Shown in pieces: positions 54,217 to 63,117 of a stretch of DNA of 64,000 bases. This DNA comes from Spiroplasma litorale (GTDB lineage Bacteria > Bacillota_I > Bacilli_A > Mycoplasmatales > Mycoplasmataceae). The stretch spans positions 310,001-374,000 of the forward strand of contig NZ_CP012357.1 of assembly GCF_001267155.1 (NCBI RefSeq), in the 5' to 3' direction. The notes under the pieces are model-generated. The model was not told where the DNA came from and made no database searches. It saw nothing but the letters and a program-made list of their open reading frames with translations. The position numbers and the translations under genes are program-made. The first letter of the stretch is position 1. The number at the start of each line of letters is the position of its first letter.

Positions 54217-55135
54217 TATTTTGTTAGAGGCAATTTCAATTTACTTCGTAATCTTTTCATTAGCTTCTCTTTCTGGACTTATATCAGAAAGATCAGGTGT
54301 AATAAATGTTGGTATTGACGGAATGATGGTTATTGGTGCTTTAGCTTATGCAATAGTTGGTAGTAAAATGTATAAAAATGATAATACTCCAATTTTACAA
54401 TTAGTTCCAATAATTGTAGCTGCAATTGTTGGTGGTTTATTCGCTCTTTTGCATAGTTTTGCTTCAATAAAATTAAAGGCAGATCAAATAGTTTCGGGTA
54501 CTGCAATTAATTTATTTGCACAAGGAATTGCAATGTTTTTAACAACTACTAGAGGTTGAACAGAGTCTAATGGAACTTTAATTACATCTGGATATAAAAT
54601 TGTTTCATTTTCAGGTACAAATAATATATTTACTTTATATCTGTTAATTTCAATTATAATTACTTGTTTTTCAGGTATATATTTTTCATTTACCAGAACT
54701 GGTGTTAGGCATATTGCAGTTGGTGAAAATCCTCAAGCTGTAAGTTCTTCAGGTATAAATGTTTTAAAATATAGATATTTAGCAGTTTTAACAAGTGGGT
54801 TATTAGCGGGTATATCAGGAGCATTTTTTGTAATATTAAAAAATAATGGTAACTTTTATGGAACAGTTAATGGATTTGGTTTTATCGCTTTGGCCATAAT
54901 GATTGTTGGACAATGAAAAATCAGATTTACAGTTGTTGCTTCTTTCTTGTTCTCGGTATTTTTCACAATTGGGGAAAAAATATTTTATCTAACAAGTAAC
55001 GAATGAATCAAAAGTAATGGTAATCTATTTAACATGATGCCATTTATATTGTCATTATTAACTATGATAACAATTTCAAAATTTTCAAAACCCCCAAAAA
55101 GTATTGGGGAACCATATGAAAAATCAAAAAGATAA
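54206..55135 (+). CDS. nupC: Nucleoside-type ABC permease, second subunit
   Basis: The 309-residue permease has eight to ten membrane segments and the family segments SGLISERSGVINVGIDGMM (start), LHSFASIKLKADQIVSGTA, RTGVRHIAVGENPQAVSSSG and a short basic tail. It forms the channel with the 52090 permease. GTGAGGTGG precedes the ATG, which lies inside the end of the upstream gene. UGA codons at 54557, 54914 and 55001 are Trp. Length is normal; unlike its partner it has no long tail. Confidence 0.9.
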
Positions 55136-55193
55136 TTGTAAATTTATACAAATAAATTATTAATATGGTTAAATATAAGTATAAGTAATTTAT

Positions 55194-55243
55194 AAAAAAA
55201 GGAGGATAAAGTTTATTTTTTAAATACAACCTCTTTTTATTTT
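55194..55243 (+). terminator. Hairpin with T tract before the BMP lipoprotein gene (terminator or attenuator)
   Basis: AAAAAGGAGG (from 55196, one G bulged) pairs with CCTCTTTTT (55230-55238) around a 24-base loop, followed by a T-rich tract. It lies in the 139-base gap between the permease gene and the binding lipoprotein. The 5' arm looks like a strong ribosome binding site but no start codon follows. Confidence 0.5.
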
Positions 55244-55274
55244 GTAATTTACTTTAGAAATAGGAGAATAAAAA

Positions 55275-56651
55275 ATGAAAAAATTATTATCAGGATTACT
55301 TGCTTTTTCAATTATTGGTTCAAGTATGACAAATGTTATTTCTTGTTCTAATAATAAATCTTTTAATGACATATTTTTAATAACTGATGCAGGAAGGATA
55401 TCGGATAAATCTTTTAACGAAAGTGGAAAGGTAGCTGGAGACAAATTTATAAAAGAAATTTCAGAATTAAATAAAGATGACAGCTATTCTGGTATTGGAT
55501 TTACTGAGCCAGAAGATGTTTCAAAAATACAAGATGGATATGATATTGCAAAAAAAGCTGGAGCTAAAGTTGCAATTTTACCTGGTTTTCATCATGCTGG
55601 AGATAATTTAAAAGCAGCTGCAAATGCACTTGGTGAAAACTCAACTCAGATTATTATAGATGGTAACGATGAGGGAATCAAGACTGCTATAGGTTTACTA
55701 TATAAAGCTGATATGTCAGGATTTTATGCAGGAATGGCTTCGATATATCAAAGTATAAAAGATAAAAAGTGAAATACAGTTGGTGATGAAAAAATTGTCA
55801 AATTAGCTACATTTGGTGGTCAATCAAATTATGTTGCAGTTGAATTATTTATGGTTGGATTTTTATCTGCAATTGATGTTTATAATGAATTAAGTACAAA
55901 TAATAAGGATGTTTTAAATAATATATTTGGAGAAGAAGTTCAATATGATGGAATCAAAGCTTCAAGAGTTTCATCTCAAAAAAATGCTCCAAAAGATGGT
56001 AATGACAAAAATTGATATTCTACATCATTTGCAGCAGGTGATGGTAAAGTAATTTCAGAGTCATTAGTAAATGATGATGCAAACGTTATTATGCCGGTAG
56101 CTGGTCCTCAAACCGCTGATCTTCTAGGTGTAATTAACCAAAAAAATAAACAAAATGATGTTAAAGTTGTTGGTGTAGATACTAATCAAGCAGAAGCATA
56201 TGCTAGTGATTATTCAAACTCATTTATTACATCAGCTGAAAAAAATATTGTTGATAGTACAATCATTGCTTTAGCAGGTTCAAAAGAGTATTACAATAAT
56301 GATACAGTTGTTAACAATATTAAAAAATATTATAAAGATAATAATTTGTCTCTAACATTTGATAAAAAAAGTCCATTAAAAGATAAAAGTGTGGAAGAAA
56401 TGTTAGGTAGTGATTTAACAGGGAATACTTTATGAACTCCAGGAGATATTTCATATAGTGATAATAGTAGTTTAAATAGTATAACTAAAGAAGTAGCAGA
56501 TAAAATAAAAACTACTTTTTCTTCAAGTGTTTTAAATTCAGCTTCAAGTAATTTTTTCAAAGGTGTTGAAGAAAATACATATACTCCACAAAAACTTTTA
56601 GAAATAACAGAAAAATATGCAAAAGATATAATAGAAAGCATTAAAAAATAA
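55275..56651 (+). CDS. BMP-family nucleoside-binding lipoprotein
   Basis: The 458-residue protein has a lipoprotein signal (MKK, hydrophobic core, NVISC with Cys24) and the BMP/Med fold typical of purine nucleoside receptors: DIFLITDAGRISDKSFNESG, VAILPGFHHAGDNLKAA, MSGFYAGMASIY, IVKLATFGGQSN and VMPVAGPQTADLL. It catches substrate outside the cell and delivers it to the permeases upstream. An extra C-terminal part of about 80 residues is rich in Ser/Asn/Lys. TAGGAG precedes the ATG. UGA codons at 55769, 56013 and 56433 area are Trp. The IS element begins about 30 bases after its stop. Confidence 0.93.
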
Positions 56652-56674
56652 AACCCATTAGTGAAATTGTCAAT

Positions 56675-56700
56675 TAAAATTGACATTAAAAAGATACTTT
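56675..56700 (+). repeat. Left terminal inverted repeat of the IS element
   Basis: It matches the right repeat at 57872-57897 in inverted orientation, including TAAAATTGACA exactly and then a purine-rich tract ending TACTTT. The eight bases just outside, TGTCAATT, also pair with AATTGACA of the repeat, so a small palindrome spans the left edge. Confidence 0.75.
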
Positions 56701-57835
56701 CTCCATACGAATTTCGTATGGAGTTTTTTTATGTTTTAATGAAGGTCTAACATAATTATAAAACTCTATATAGTCTGAGATAATTTTATAAATATTTGAA
56801 TGATGTAGTTCTTTTACTTTATATGTATATATACATTCATTTTTAAAAGTTCCAAAAAAAGACTCACAGGCCCATTATCTGGTGAATTTCCTCTTCGTGA
56901 CATAGAAATATTTATATTATTAGTTTTACATAATCTTTCTCAAGTTTCATTTGTATATGGTGATCCTTGATCTGAGTGGATTATCTTTGGTGCACCTCTT
57001 TTTTTAATGGCGCTTATTAAATTTGTATGACATAATTTATTATTAGGACTAACCGATAACTTTCAATCAATAATTTCTGAATTAAACAAATCCTTTATAA
57101 CAGATAGATATACGTTTCCATTAATAGTTTTTATATAAGTTACATCTGTTACTCATTTTTCATTTATATTTTTAGATTTAAAGTTTCTATTTAGTAAATT
57201 TTCAAATCTTAATGGACCTGATTTATCATAGTTTGGAACTTTCTTTTTCTTTGCTGCTTTTAAACTCATTATTTTCATATATCTATAAACAACTCAAGGG
57301 TTTAATCTTTCTTTAAAGTATTTGTTTAAAAATAAAGTTATCATATTATAACCATATCTTTTTTTAAACAAGTAAAAAAGGCATCTTATCTTAATTGCTA
57401 AAATTCTATTATAATTTTTATACTTTGGTTTTCCGTTTTTAAGTCATTTTAAATATCCATACCTTGAAACTTTTAAATATAAACAAGATAATTTCAAAGA
57501 AAACATTTTTTTAACATTAAAAATGGCGAAGTACTTTTCCTTAGTTGTCTTCGCCAAATGCTTTTTTAAAGCTCTTTCCAGTTTCAAAGCCTCTCTTAAT
57601 TCTTCAATGCTCATATCATCAGGTTCTTTAAAAATTCAATCATGAGATTTAAATTTTTTGATATTTCCTTTTGCTTGTGTTCCGCTACCTCATTCAAGAG
57701 CGCTTTCACCTCTGATTTTCATCTTTTAATTGTGCTAGTACTAATATCAAACTTTAATGCCGCATTTAAAATACCAATTTTTTTTGATTCATTAATTATA
57801 TAAAGTTTTTCGTTTTTTGTTCATTGTTTTTCCAT
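56686..57835 (-). pseudogene. IS3-family transposase, frameshifted
   Basis: Starting at ATG 57835 the reading gives an HTH part (WTKNEKLYIIN, STSTIKRWKS). Near 57709-57715 the sense moves to another frame (RGESALEWGSGTQAKGN), which continues through a leucine-zipper-like part (SIEELREALKLERALKK) into the integrase core with catalytic Asp in WVTDVTYI and IHSDQGSPY. Near 56868-56873 the frame changes again: in-frame reading gives NGPVSLFLELL, while the shifted frame gives the expected CESFFGTFKNE with the catalytic Glu and the usual end EFYNYVRPSLKHKKTP. One frame change could be programmed, but two, one of them between the second Asp and the Glu, make it inactive. Confidence 0.85.
56701..56730 (+). 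terminator. Plus-strand terminator inside the left IS end
   Basis: CTCCATACGA / TCGTATGGAG is a perfect 10-bp stem with an ATT loop followed by seven T. It would stop transcripts entering from the BMP lipoprotein gene. It lies over the 3' end of the transposase reading and codes there for the conserved TPYEIRMEK segment. Confidence 0.8.
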
Positions 57836-57871
57836 ATAAAAAGAACACCTTTCAATAAAATTTTAACAATA

Positions 57872-57897
57872 AAAGTACTTTTTTACTGTCAATTTTA
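57872..57897 (-). repeat. Right terminal inverted repeat of the IS element
   Basis: Read on the minus strand it starts TAAAATTGACAGTAAAAAAG and continues TACTTT, the counterpart of the left repeat. It lies upstream of the transposase start and ends 27 bases before the stop of the DUF192-like gene. Confidence 0.75.
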
Positions 57898-57924
57898 TTT
57901 TAGATGTTCATTAGGGTTTTATTT

Positions 57925-58347
57925 TTATTTTGATGTAGTTAAAAAATCATTTTTTTTAATATTTAAATATTTATTTGTATTATTGGCTAAAACAAATATA
58001 GAATATGTATCTTCATGTAAGCTTGTAAATTTATTAGGTTTGAAATTTGAATATATTGCTGTTACTTGTGAATGAATATTGCAAAATATAACATCTACTT
58101 TTTCTTTAAAACCAAAAGAATTAAACCCTTTTGAATAAACAAATTTAAAACCGACCTCTTGTTTTAACTTATCTTTAAAAACTAGGCTGCCAGTTTTATT
58201 ATAAGAATTTTTAATTGTTCGAATTGAAATATCTAAAATGTTATTATTGTGAACTAGTTTTTTTGTACTATTTATACTAACAAATTTATTCGATTCCTTG
58301 TAATTCATTAATCGGACAGCTGTTTTTAAAAATTTAAATATACTCAT
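57925..58347 (-). CDS. DUF192-like protein
   Basis: The 140-residue product has the pattern of DUF192 in its second half: a hydrophobic strand KVDVIFCNIHSQVTAIYSN, then SIFVLANNTNKYLNIKKND, matching the usual PLDVIFLDxxGxVxxI and VLELxAGxxxxxxIxxGD. The first half is basic and less clear. The family's role is unknown; some members are surface or secreted proteins, but no signal peptide is seen here. GGTG precedes the ATG on the minus strand. It ends next to the IS element and diverges from the PfpI gene. Confidence 0.65.
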   Translation of the reverse strand: MSIFKFLKTAVRLMNYKESNKFVSINSTKKLVHNNNILDISIRTIKNSYNKTGSLVFKDKLKQEVGFKFVYSKGFNSFGFKEKVDVIFCNIHSQVTAIYSNFKPNKFTSLHEDTYSIFVLANNTNKYLNIKKNDFLTTSK

Positions 58348-58415
58348 ATTTTCACCAATTCTCTTTATTTATTATATAAAATTAATATAATAATAAAAGA
58401 AAAGAGGTAAAAAAA

Positions 58416-58991
58416 ATGGCAAATATTGCAATATTCTTGGCTAATGGTTTCGAAGATACAGAAATGGTAGCTACAAATGACATTTTAAATAGGGCTAAAA
58501 AACAATTTCCAGGTAGTTTTGATATTATTGATATTGTATCAATTACAAAAGATAATAAAGTAACTGGTTCATATGGAACTACAGTTGTTGCTAATAAATT
58601 AATAGATGAGATTAATTTTGATGCTTATGATTGCTTGGTATTACCTGGAGGAGGACTTGGCGTTGAAAATCTTGAAAAATCAGATAAATTGCTAAAAGCA
58701 CTTAAAGATTTTAAAGAAAAAGAAAAAACAATTGCAGCTATATGTGCTGCACCACAGATACTTGGTAAATTAGGTTTGGTTGATGGTGTTGAAGTTACTC
58801 ACTACCCAGGCTGTGTTGAAGGTCTTGATAAGGCTATAAAAAAACCACAAATGGCTGCAATCTCGGATAAAAATGTAATTACAGGATCATCAATAGGGGG
58901 TGCTCTACAATTTGCTTTGCAAATTGTAGATCATTTTACCTCAACCGAACAAATGTTAGATATTTATAAAAGTCTAGTATTTAATTACTAA
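58416..58991 (+). CDS. DJ-1/PfpI family protein
   Basis: The 191-residue protein has the DJ-1 fold motifs: AIFLANGFEDTEM with the conserved Glu16, DCLVLPGGGLG, and the nucleophile elbow AAICAAPQIL with Cys110. DJ-1 subfamily proteins act as glyoxalase/deglycase-like or redox-responsive stress proteins; which applies here is not visible. AAGAGG precedes the ATG. The start region is shared with the divergent DUF192-like gene in a short AT-rich gap. Confidence 0.9.
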   Translation: MANIAIFLANGFEDTEMVATNDILNRAKKQFPGSFDIIDIVSITKDNKVTGSYGTTVVANKLIDEINFDAYDCLVLPGGGLGVENLEKSDKLLKALKDFKEKEKTIAAICAAPQILGKLGLVDGVEVTHYPGCVEGLDKAIKKPQMAAISDKNVITGSSIGGALQFALQIVDHFTSTEQMLDIYKSLVFNY

Positions 58992-59031
58992 AATAAAGTG
59001 CATTTTTTAAGTTAATTTAGTAATTTGTATG

Positions 59032-59080
59032 TATAATATTAATAGTCATATTTTTTAAAAGAAGGCGCAAGTCTTCTTTT
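59032..59080 (+). promoter_or_regulatory. nusA promoter and leader hairpin
   Basis: TATAAT at 59032-59037 is a good -10 box. Shortly after the expected start, AAAAGAAGGC / GTCTTCTTTT (59057-59080) forms a 10-bp hairpin closed by a GCAA tetraloop, with one G-U pair. The T tract behind it is short (TTTTCTATTT), so it could be an attenuator, or a protein-binding or RNase-protecting leader. GGAGG for nusA follows at 59091-59095. Confidence 0.55.
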
Positions 59081-59102
59081 CTATTTGGATGGAGGATAAA
59101 AA

Positions 59103-60251
59103 GTGATAGATGGCGCAAAATTACTTGATGCAATTTTTGAAATTGTTCAAGACAAAAAAATAGATAAAAGCATAATATTTGAAGGTATTAAAGATGGTTT
59201 CCAAAAAGCTTATGAAAAGTTTTTTGACCCAGAAGCAATCATAAAAGTTGAAATAGACGAAAATATTGGCTCAATTAAAGTTTTTAAAGAACTTGTTATA
59301 GTTGAAGAACTTGAAGATGAGTGATTGGAAATTGAACTTGAAGATGCTGTAAAAATTTATGGTGATAATTTAAAAATAGGTGATAAAGTATACGAACCTG
59401 TTGAATTCACTAATGAATTTTCAAAACTTGCTGTTATGCAAGTAGGTCAAATTATAAAACAAAAAATTCGCGAAGCTGAAAAAGCAATGATATACGAAGA
59501 ATTTTTACCTAGAAATCACGAAATAGTTGGTGGTACAGTAAAAGACATAACTGAAACTAGTTATTTAGTTGAAATTGATGGAGTTATAATTCCTATTTGA
59601 AGTAAAAAAACAATTCCTGGCGAAAAATTTGATATAGATGATATTATTTCATTTTATATTGAAGAAATTTCAAAAGATAATAAACATTCACAAATATCTG
59701 CTACAAGAATTCACCCAGATTTTTTAGCAAAATTAATGGAAATTGAAGTTCCAGAAATTATGGAAGGTATTGTTGAAGTAAAAGCAGTATCAAGAGAACC
59801 AGGTAAACGTGCTAAGATTGCAGTTGTATCTCATGAAGAAAATATTGATCCAATTGGTAGTTGTGTTGGTGCATCTGGAAGCAGAATAAAAAATGTTACT
59901 AAACAATTAAATGGAGAAAAAATAGATGTTGTTTTATATAATGATGATAAAAAGATTTTTGTAATGAATTCTCTTGCTCCAGTTAGAGTTATAAGTATAA
60001 GTATTGATGAAGAAAATAATGAATGCTTTATTGTTGTTCCAAATGAACAATTATCTTTAGCAATAGGTAAAAAAGGAATGGCTGCAAGATTAGTCGCAAA
60101 CCTTGTTAATATGAAAATAAATATTTATTCACTAGATGTAGCAAATGAAAAAGAAATAGAAATATTATGAAATGGTAATATTACTAAAGAAGAACTTGAA
60201 ACAACTAACTTTGTTGAAAACACAAACAAAAGAAGAGAATCTATTAAATAA
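59103..60251 (+). CDS. nusA: Transcription termination/antitermination factor NusA
   Basis: NusA binds RNA polymerase and RNA to modulate pausing and termination. The 382-residue product has the N-terminal polymerase-binding domain (EGIKDGFQKAYEKFF), an S1 domain (VGGTVKDITETSYLVEIDG), and two KH domains with DPIGSCVGASGSRIKN and LSLAIGKKGMAARL. Like other Firmicutes NusA it lacks the C-terminal acidic repeats. The start is GTG, 7 bases after GGAGG, giving the usual family N-terminus. UGA codons at 59322, 59598 and 60168 are Trp. It heads nusA-ylxR-ylxQ-infB-rbfA. Confidence 0.96.
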
Positions 60252-60271
60252 AAAGTTTTAGAAAGTTTTTT

Positions 60272-60550
60272 ATGATTAAAAAAAAAGAAGTATTAAGAAA
60301 AGATATAGCTACAGGAAAAATGTTTCCAAGAAATTTTTTAACTAGGATTGTAAAAAACAAAAAAGGTGAAATTAGTGTAGATTTATCATACAAAGCTCAT
60401 GGTAAAGGAGTTTATATTTTGTTAAATGAAGTTTCAATTAAAAAACTAATTCAAAAATCTCTTCTCGATAGAGCATACAGAACTTCTATAAATAAAAATG
60501 TTTATCAAAAAATAGAAGAAGAATTATTGGCATTATTGAAAAATGAATAA
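60272..60550 (+). CDS. ylxR: YlxR family protein (RnpM)
   Basis: The 92-residue basic protein matches YlxR by LRKDIATGKMFPRNFLTRIV (usual RxCVxTGExxPKxELIRIV) and GKGVYI. In Bacillus the protein binds RNase P RNA and lowers its activity. The usual Cys of the RKC motif is Lys-Asp here. No clear ribosome binding site precedes the ATG. It overlaps the next gene by 8 bases. Confidence 0.9.
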   Translation: MIKKKEVLRKDIATGKMFPRNFLTRIVKNKKGEISVDLSYKAHGKGVYILLNEVSIKKLIQKSLLDRAYRTSINKNVYQKIEEELLALLKNE

Positions 60551-60842
60551 AATAAAATTAATGAATTCATTAGGGCTGGCAGCATCAGCTAACAAAATTT
60601 TTGTGGGAACTAAACTAATTGAAAAAATCCAAGATAAAAAAATAAATTTAGTCATTATTGCAACAGATATAAGTGCAACACAATATAAAAAAATTACTAA
60701 CAAGTGTAATTTTTATAATATTAAATATTATGATAATCTATTAAGTGGAATAGAAATAAGTAAATCAATAGGAAAAAATAACATTAAAAATGTTGGTCTA
60801 CAAGATTTTAATTTCATAAAATTAATAATTAATAATATTTAA
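60543..60842 (+). CDS. ylxQ: L7Ae-family ribosomal-like protein YlxQ
   Basis: The 99-residue protein has the L7Ae/L30e pattern: NSLGLAASANKIFVGTKLIEKI (usual LGLAxRAGKxxxGxxxV) and LVIIATDISATQYKKITNKC. Family members bind kink-turn RNA; the cellular role of YlxQ is unsettled. It starts inside the end of ylxR and precedes infB by 21 bases, in the standard Firmicutes order. Confidence 0.9.
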   Translation: MNKIKLMNSLGLAASANKIFVGTKLIEKIQDKKINLVIIATDISATQYKKITNKCNFYNIKYYDNLLSGIEISKSIGKNNIKNVGLQDFNFIKLIINNI

Positions 60843-60863
60843 ATATGAAAAGGAGATGGTGGT

Positions 60864-62726
60864 ATGACAAATAAAACAAAAAAAAATAATAATAAACAAG
60901 TTGATAAATCTAAGTCAAAAGCTCACACAACAAACATTAAAAATAAACTAAGAGAAACAAAGGAAACAGGTTTAATTGATGGAGTCTTTATTTTTACAGA
61001 ACCTTTATCAATTGCTGATTTTGCAATAAAAATTGGCAAAGAACCAGCTGTAATTGTAAAAATGTTTTTTACAAAAGGTATAATGGTAAATCAAACATTT
61101 ACACTGTCTGAAGAGCAAATGGGTGAACTTTGTTTAGAACTTGGATACGACTTTAAAAAAGAAACAAATATTACAAAAGAAAATATTTTCGAAAATTTTG
61201 ATGAAGAGGACAAACCTGAAGATTTAACAACAAAACCACCTGTTGTTACAATTATGGGGCACGTAGATCATGGAAAAACAACATTACTTGACTCAATTAG
61301 AAATGCAAATGTAATTGATGGTGAGTTTGGTGGAATTACCCAACATATTGGCGCTTATCAAACTAGTATAAACAAAAATAAAATTACATTTATTGACACT
61401 CCTGGACATGAGGCCTTTACAGAAATGAGGGCAAGAGGTAGTGAAGTTACTGATATTGTAATAATCGTTGTTGCAGCAGATGACGGTGTAATGCCACAAA
61501 CAGAAGAAGCAATAGATCACGCCAAGGCAGCTAATGTTCCAATAATAGTTTTTGTTAATAAAATTGATAAACCAGGATCAGACCCAAGTAAAGTAAAAAT
61601 GGAATTAATGAAATTTGGGATAGTTGCTGAAGAATTTGGTGGAGACACACCTTTTATTGAAGGATCTGCAAAAACAAAAATTGGTTTGGATTCATTACTT
61701 GAAACAATACTTTTACTAGCAGAATTAAAAGATTTAAAAGCAAACTCTAATAAATTTGCAAGAGGTACAATTATTGAAGCTCATATTGATAAAAATAGAG
61801 GACCTATAGCAACGATTCTTGTTCAAAATGGAACTTTAAATATTAAAGATATAGTTATTGCTGGGGCAACTTACGGAACAATAAAAGATATTGAAAATGA
61901 AAATAAAATGAAACTTAAATCAGTTAGCCCAGGTCAACCAGCTCTAATAGTTGGTTTAAATGAAGTACCAAGAGCAGGAGATAAGTTTATTGTTGTTTCT
62001 GAAGAAAAAATGGCAAGAGATATCGCTAAGGCACAATTTGAAAAACAAGCAAATGATTCAAGAAACAAAAACTCTGCATTTACATTGGATTCTATCAAAA
62101 ACCAAATTGAAGCAGGTGAACTTAAATCAATTAATATTATTTTAAAAGCCGACGTTCAAGGAACAGTTGAAGCCGTTAGAAATGCTATGTTAAAAATTAA
62201 TATTGAAGGAGTAAGAATCAATGTAATTCGTTCAACAGTTGGTGCTATTTCAATTAGTGATATTACATTAGCGCTTGCCTCAAATGCAATTGTTTATGGT
62301 TTTAATGTAAGACCAAATGCTCAAGTTAGACAAAAAGCTGAAGAAGACGGTGTTGAAATTAGATTACATAATATAATATATAAATTATTAGAAGAGATTC
62401 AAGAAGCTGCAACAGGATTGTTAGATCCAGTTTATGAAGAAAAACAATTAGGTGAAGCTGAGGTTAGACAATTATTTAGACACTCACAAGTTGGAACTAT
62501 TGCTGGATGTAGGGTAGTAAGCGGAAGTGTCTTAAGAGGCTCAAAAGTTCACGTTATTAGAGATGGTATTGTTATATATAGTGGAGAAATGGCTTCGTTA
62601 AGAAATAATAAAGATGATATCAAAGAAGCTAGAACAGGCCAAGAATGTGGTATTACAATAAAGAACTTTAATGATTTAAAAGAAAATGATATTATAGAAG
62701 CATATAAGATAGAAGAGGTGAAATAA
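60864..62726 (+). CDS. infB: Translation initiation factor IF-2
   Basis: IF-2 is the GTPase that brings initiator tRNA to the ribosome. The 620-residue product has a short Lys/Asn-rich N-terminus, the IF2_N helical domain (about 50-100), G1 GHVDHGKTT (132-140), G3 DTPGHEAF, G4 NKID, G5 GSAK, and domains II-IV with [12 protein letters not shown] and GTIAGCRV. It is on the short side, as in other mollicutes. No UGA occurs in the frame. AAAAGGAGATGG precedes the ATG. Confidence 0.97.
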   Translation: MTNKTKKNNNKQVDKSKSKAHTTNIKNKLRETKETGLIDGVFIFTEPLSIADFAIKIGKEPAVIVKMFFTKGIMVNQTFTLSEEQMGELCLELGYDFKKETNITKENIFENFDEEDKPEDLTTKPPVVTIMGHVDHGKTTLLDSIRNANVIDGEFGGITQHIGAYQTSINKNKITFIDTPGHEAFTEMRARGSEVTDIVIIVVAADDGVMPQTEEAIDHAKAANVPIIVFVNKIDKPGSDPSKVKMELMKFGIVAEEFGGDTPFIEGSAKTKIGLDSLLETILLLAELKDLKANSNKFARGTIIEAHIDKNRGPIATILVQNGTLNIKDIVIAGATYGTIKDIENENKMKLKSVSPGQPALIVGLNEVPRAGDKFIVVSEEKMARDIAKAQFEKQANDSRNKNSAFTLDSIKNQIEAGELKSINIILKADVQGTVEAVRNAMLKINIEGVRINVIRSTVGAISISDITLALASNAIVYGFNVRPNAQVRQKAEEDGVEIRLHNIIYKLLEEIQEAATGLLDPVYEEKQLGEAEVRQLFRHSQVGTIAGCRVVSGSVLRGSKVHVIRDGIVIYSGEMASLRNNKDDIKEARTGQECGITIKNFNDLKENDIIEAYKIEEVK

Positions 62727-62727
62727 T

Positions 62728-63075
62728 ATGCCAAAAGATGTAAAAATAGAGCGTGCTCAATCAACAATACTTAGAGAACTAAATCTAATTTTGCAAAGAG
62801 AATTTCACGATTGCGAATATATTAAATTTTTATCAATTCATGAAGTTAGGCTATCTAACGATATGAGCCATGCAAAAATATACTATTCATTTTTGAACCC
62901 AAATTTTGATCTTGAAGATGTAAAAAATGAAATAAAAGAAAATTTAAAAGAAATAAGAATGCTTCTTGCAAATAAAGTTGAAATGAGAAGTGTTCCAGAT
63001 CTTACTTTTGAATATGATGAAGCACTTGAAAATGCAAATAATATTGAAAAAATATTAAAAGATATTAAAAAATAA
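62728..63075 (+). CDS. rbfA: Ribosome-binding factor A
   Basis: RbfA helps the late steps of 30S maturation, especially in the cold. The 115-residue KH-type protein has the family segments RAQSTILRELNLILQREF, HEVRLSNDMSHAKIYYSF and EMRSVPDLTFEYDEALENANNIEKIL. It starts one base after infB, with AGAGGTG in the infB end as ribosome binding site. A strong terminator follows. Confidence 0.95.
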   Translation: MPKDVKIERAQSTILRELNLILQREFHDCEYIKFLSIHEVRLSNDMSHAKIYYSFLNPNFDLEDVKNEIKENLKEIRMLLANKVEMRSVPDLTFEYDEALENANNIEKILKDIKK

Positions 63076-63081
63076 TTTAAC

Positions 63082-63117
63082 AAAAAAATTCAGTATAAAA
63101 CATACTGAATTTTTTTT
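63082..63117. terminator. Bidirectional terminator between rbfA and the symporter gene
   Basis: AAAAAAATTCAGTAT / ATACTGAATTTTTTT is a perfect 15-bp stem with loop AAAAC. T and A tracts on the two sides let it serve both convergent genes; the symporter stop codon lies in its right foot. Confidence 0.92.

Larger units (their letters stand above)
56681..57891 (-). mobile_element. IS3-family insertion sequence, decayed copy
   Basis: The element is about 1211 bp and is bounded by imperfect inverted repeats beginning TGACA and ending TGTCA. Left TGACATTAAAAAGATACTTT matches right (reverse complement) TGACAGTAAAAAAGTACTTT with three mismatches. It encodes on the minus strand one transposase reading with IS3/IS150-type HTH, leucine-zipper and DDE parts, broken by frameshifts. 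No clear target duplication is seen: left flank AAAT, right flank ATTT. If the match is extended outward (TAAAAT on both sides) the element could be 6 bases longer at each end. Confidence 0.85.

Noticed and set aside
57824-58075. 83-codon plus-strand ORF across the right IS end
   Set aside because: It lies over the IS repeat and antisense to the DUF192-like gene, and lacks a ribosome binding site.
61293-61520. Minus-strand ORF inside infB
   Set aside because: Antisense shadow of the IF-2 G domain; no start signals.
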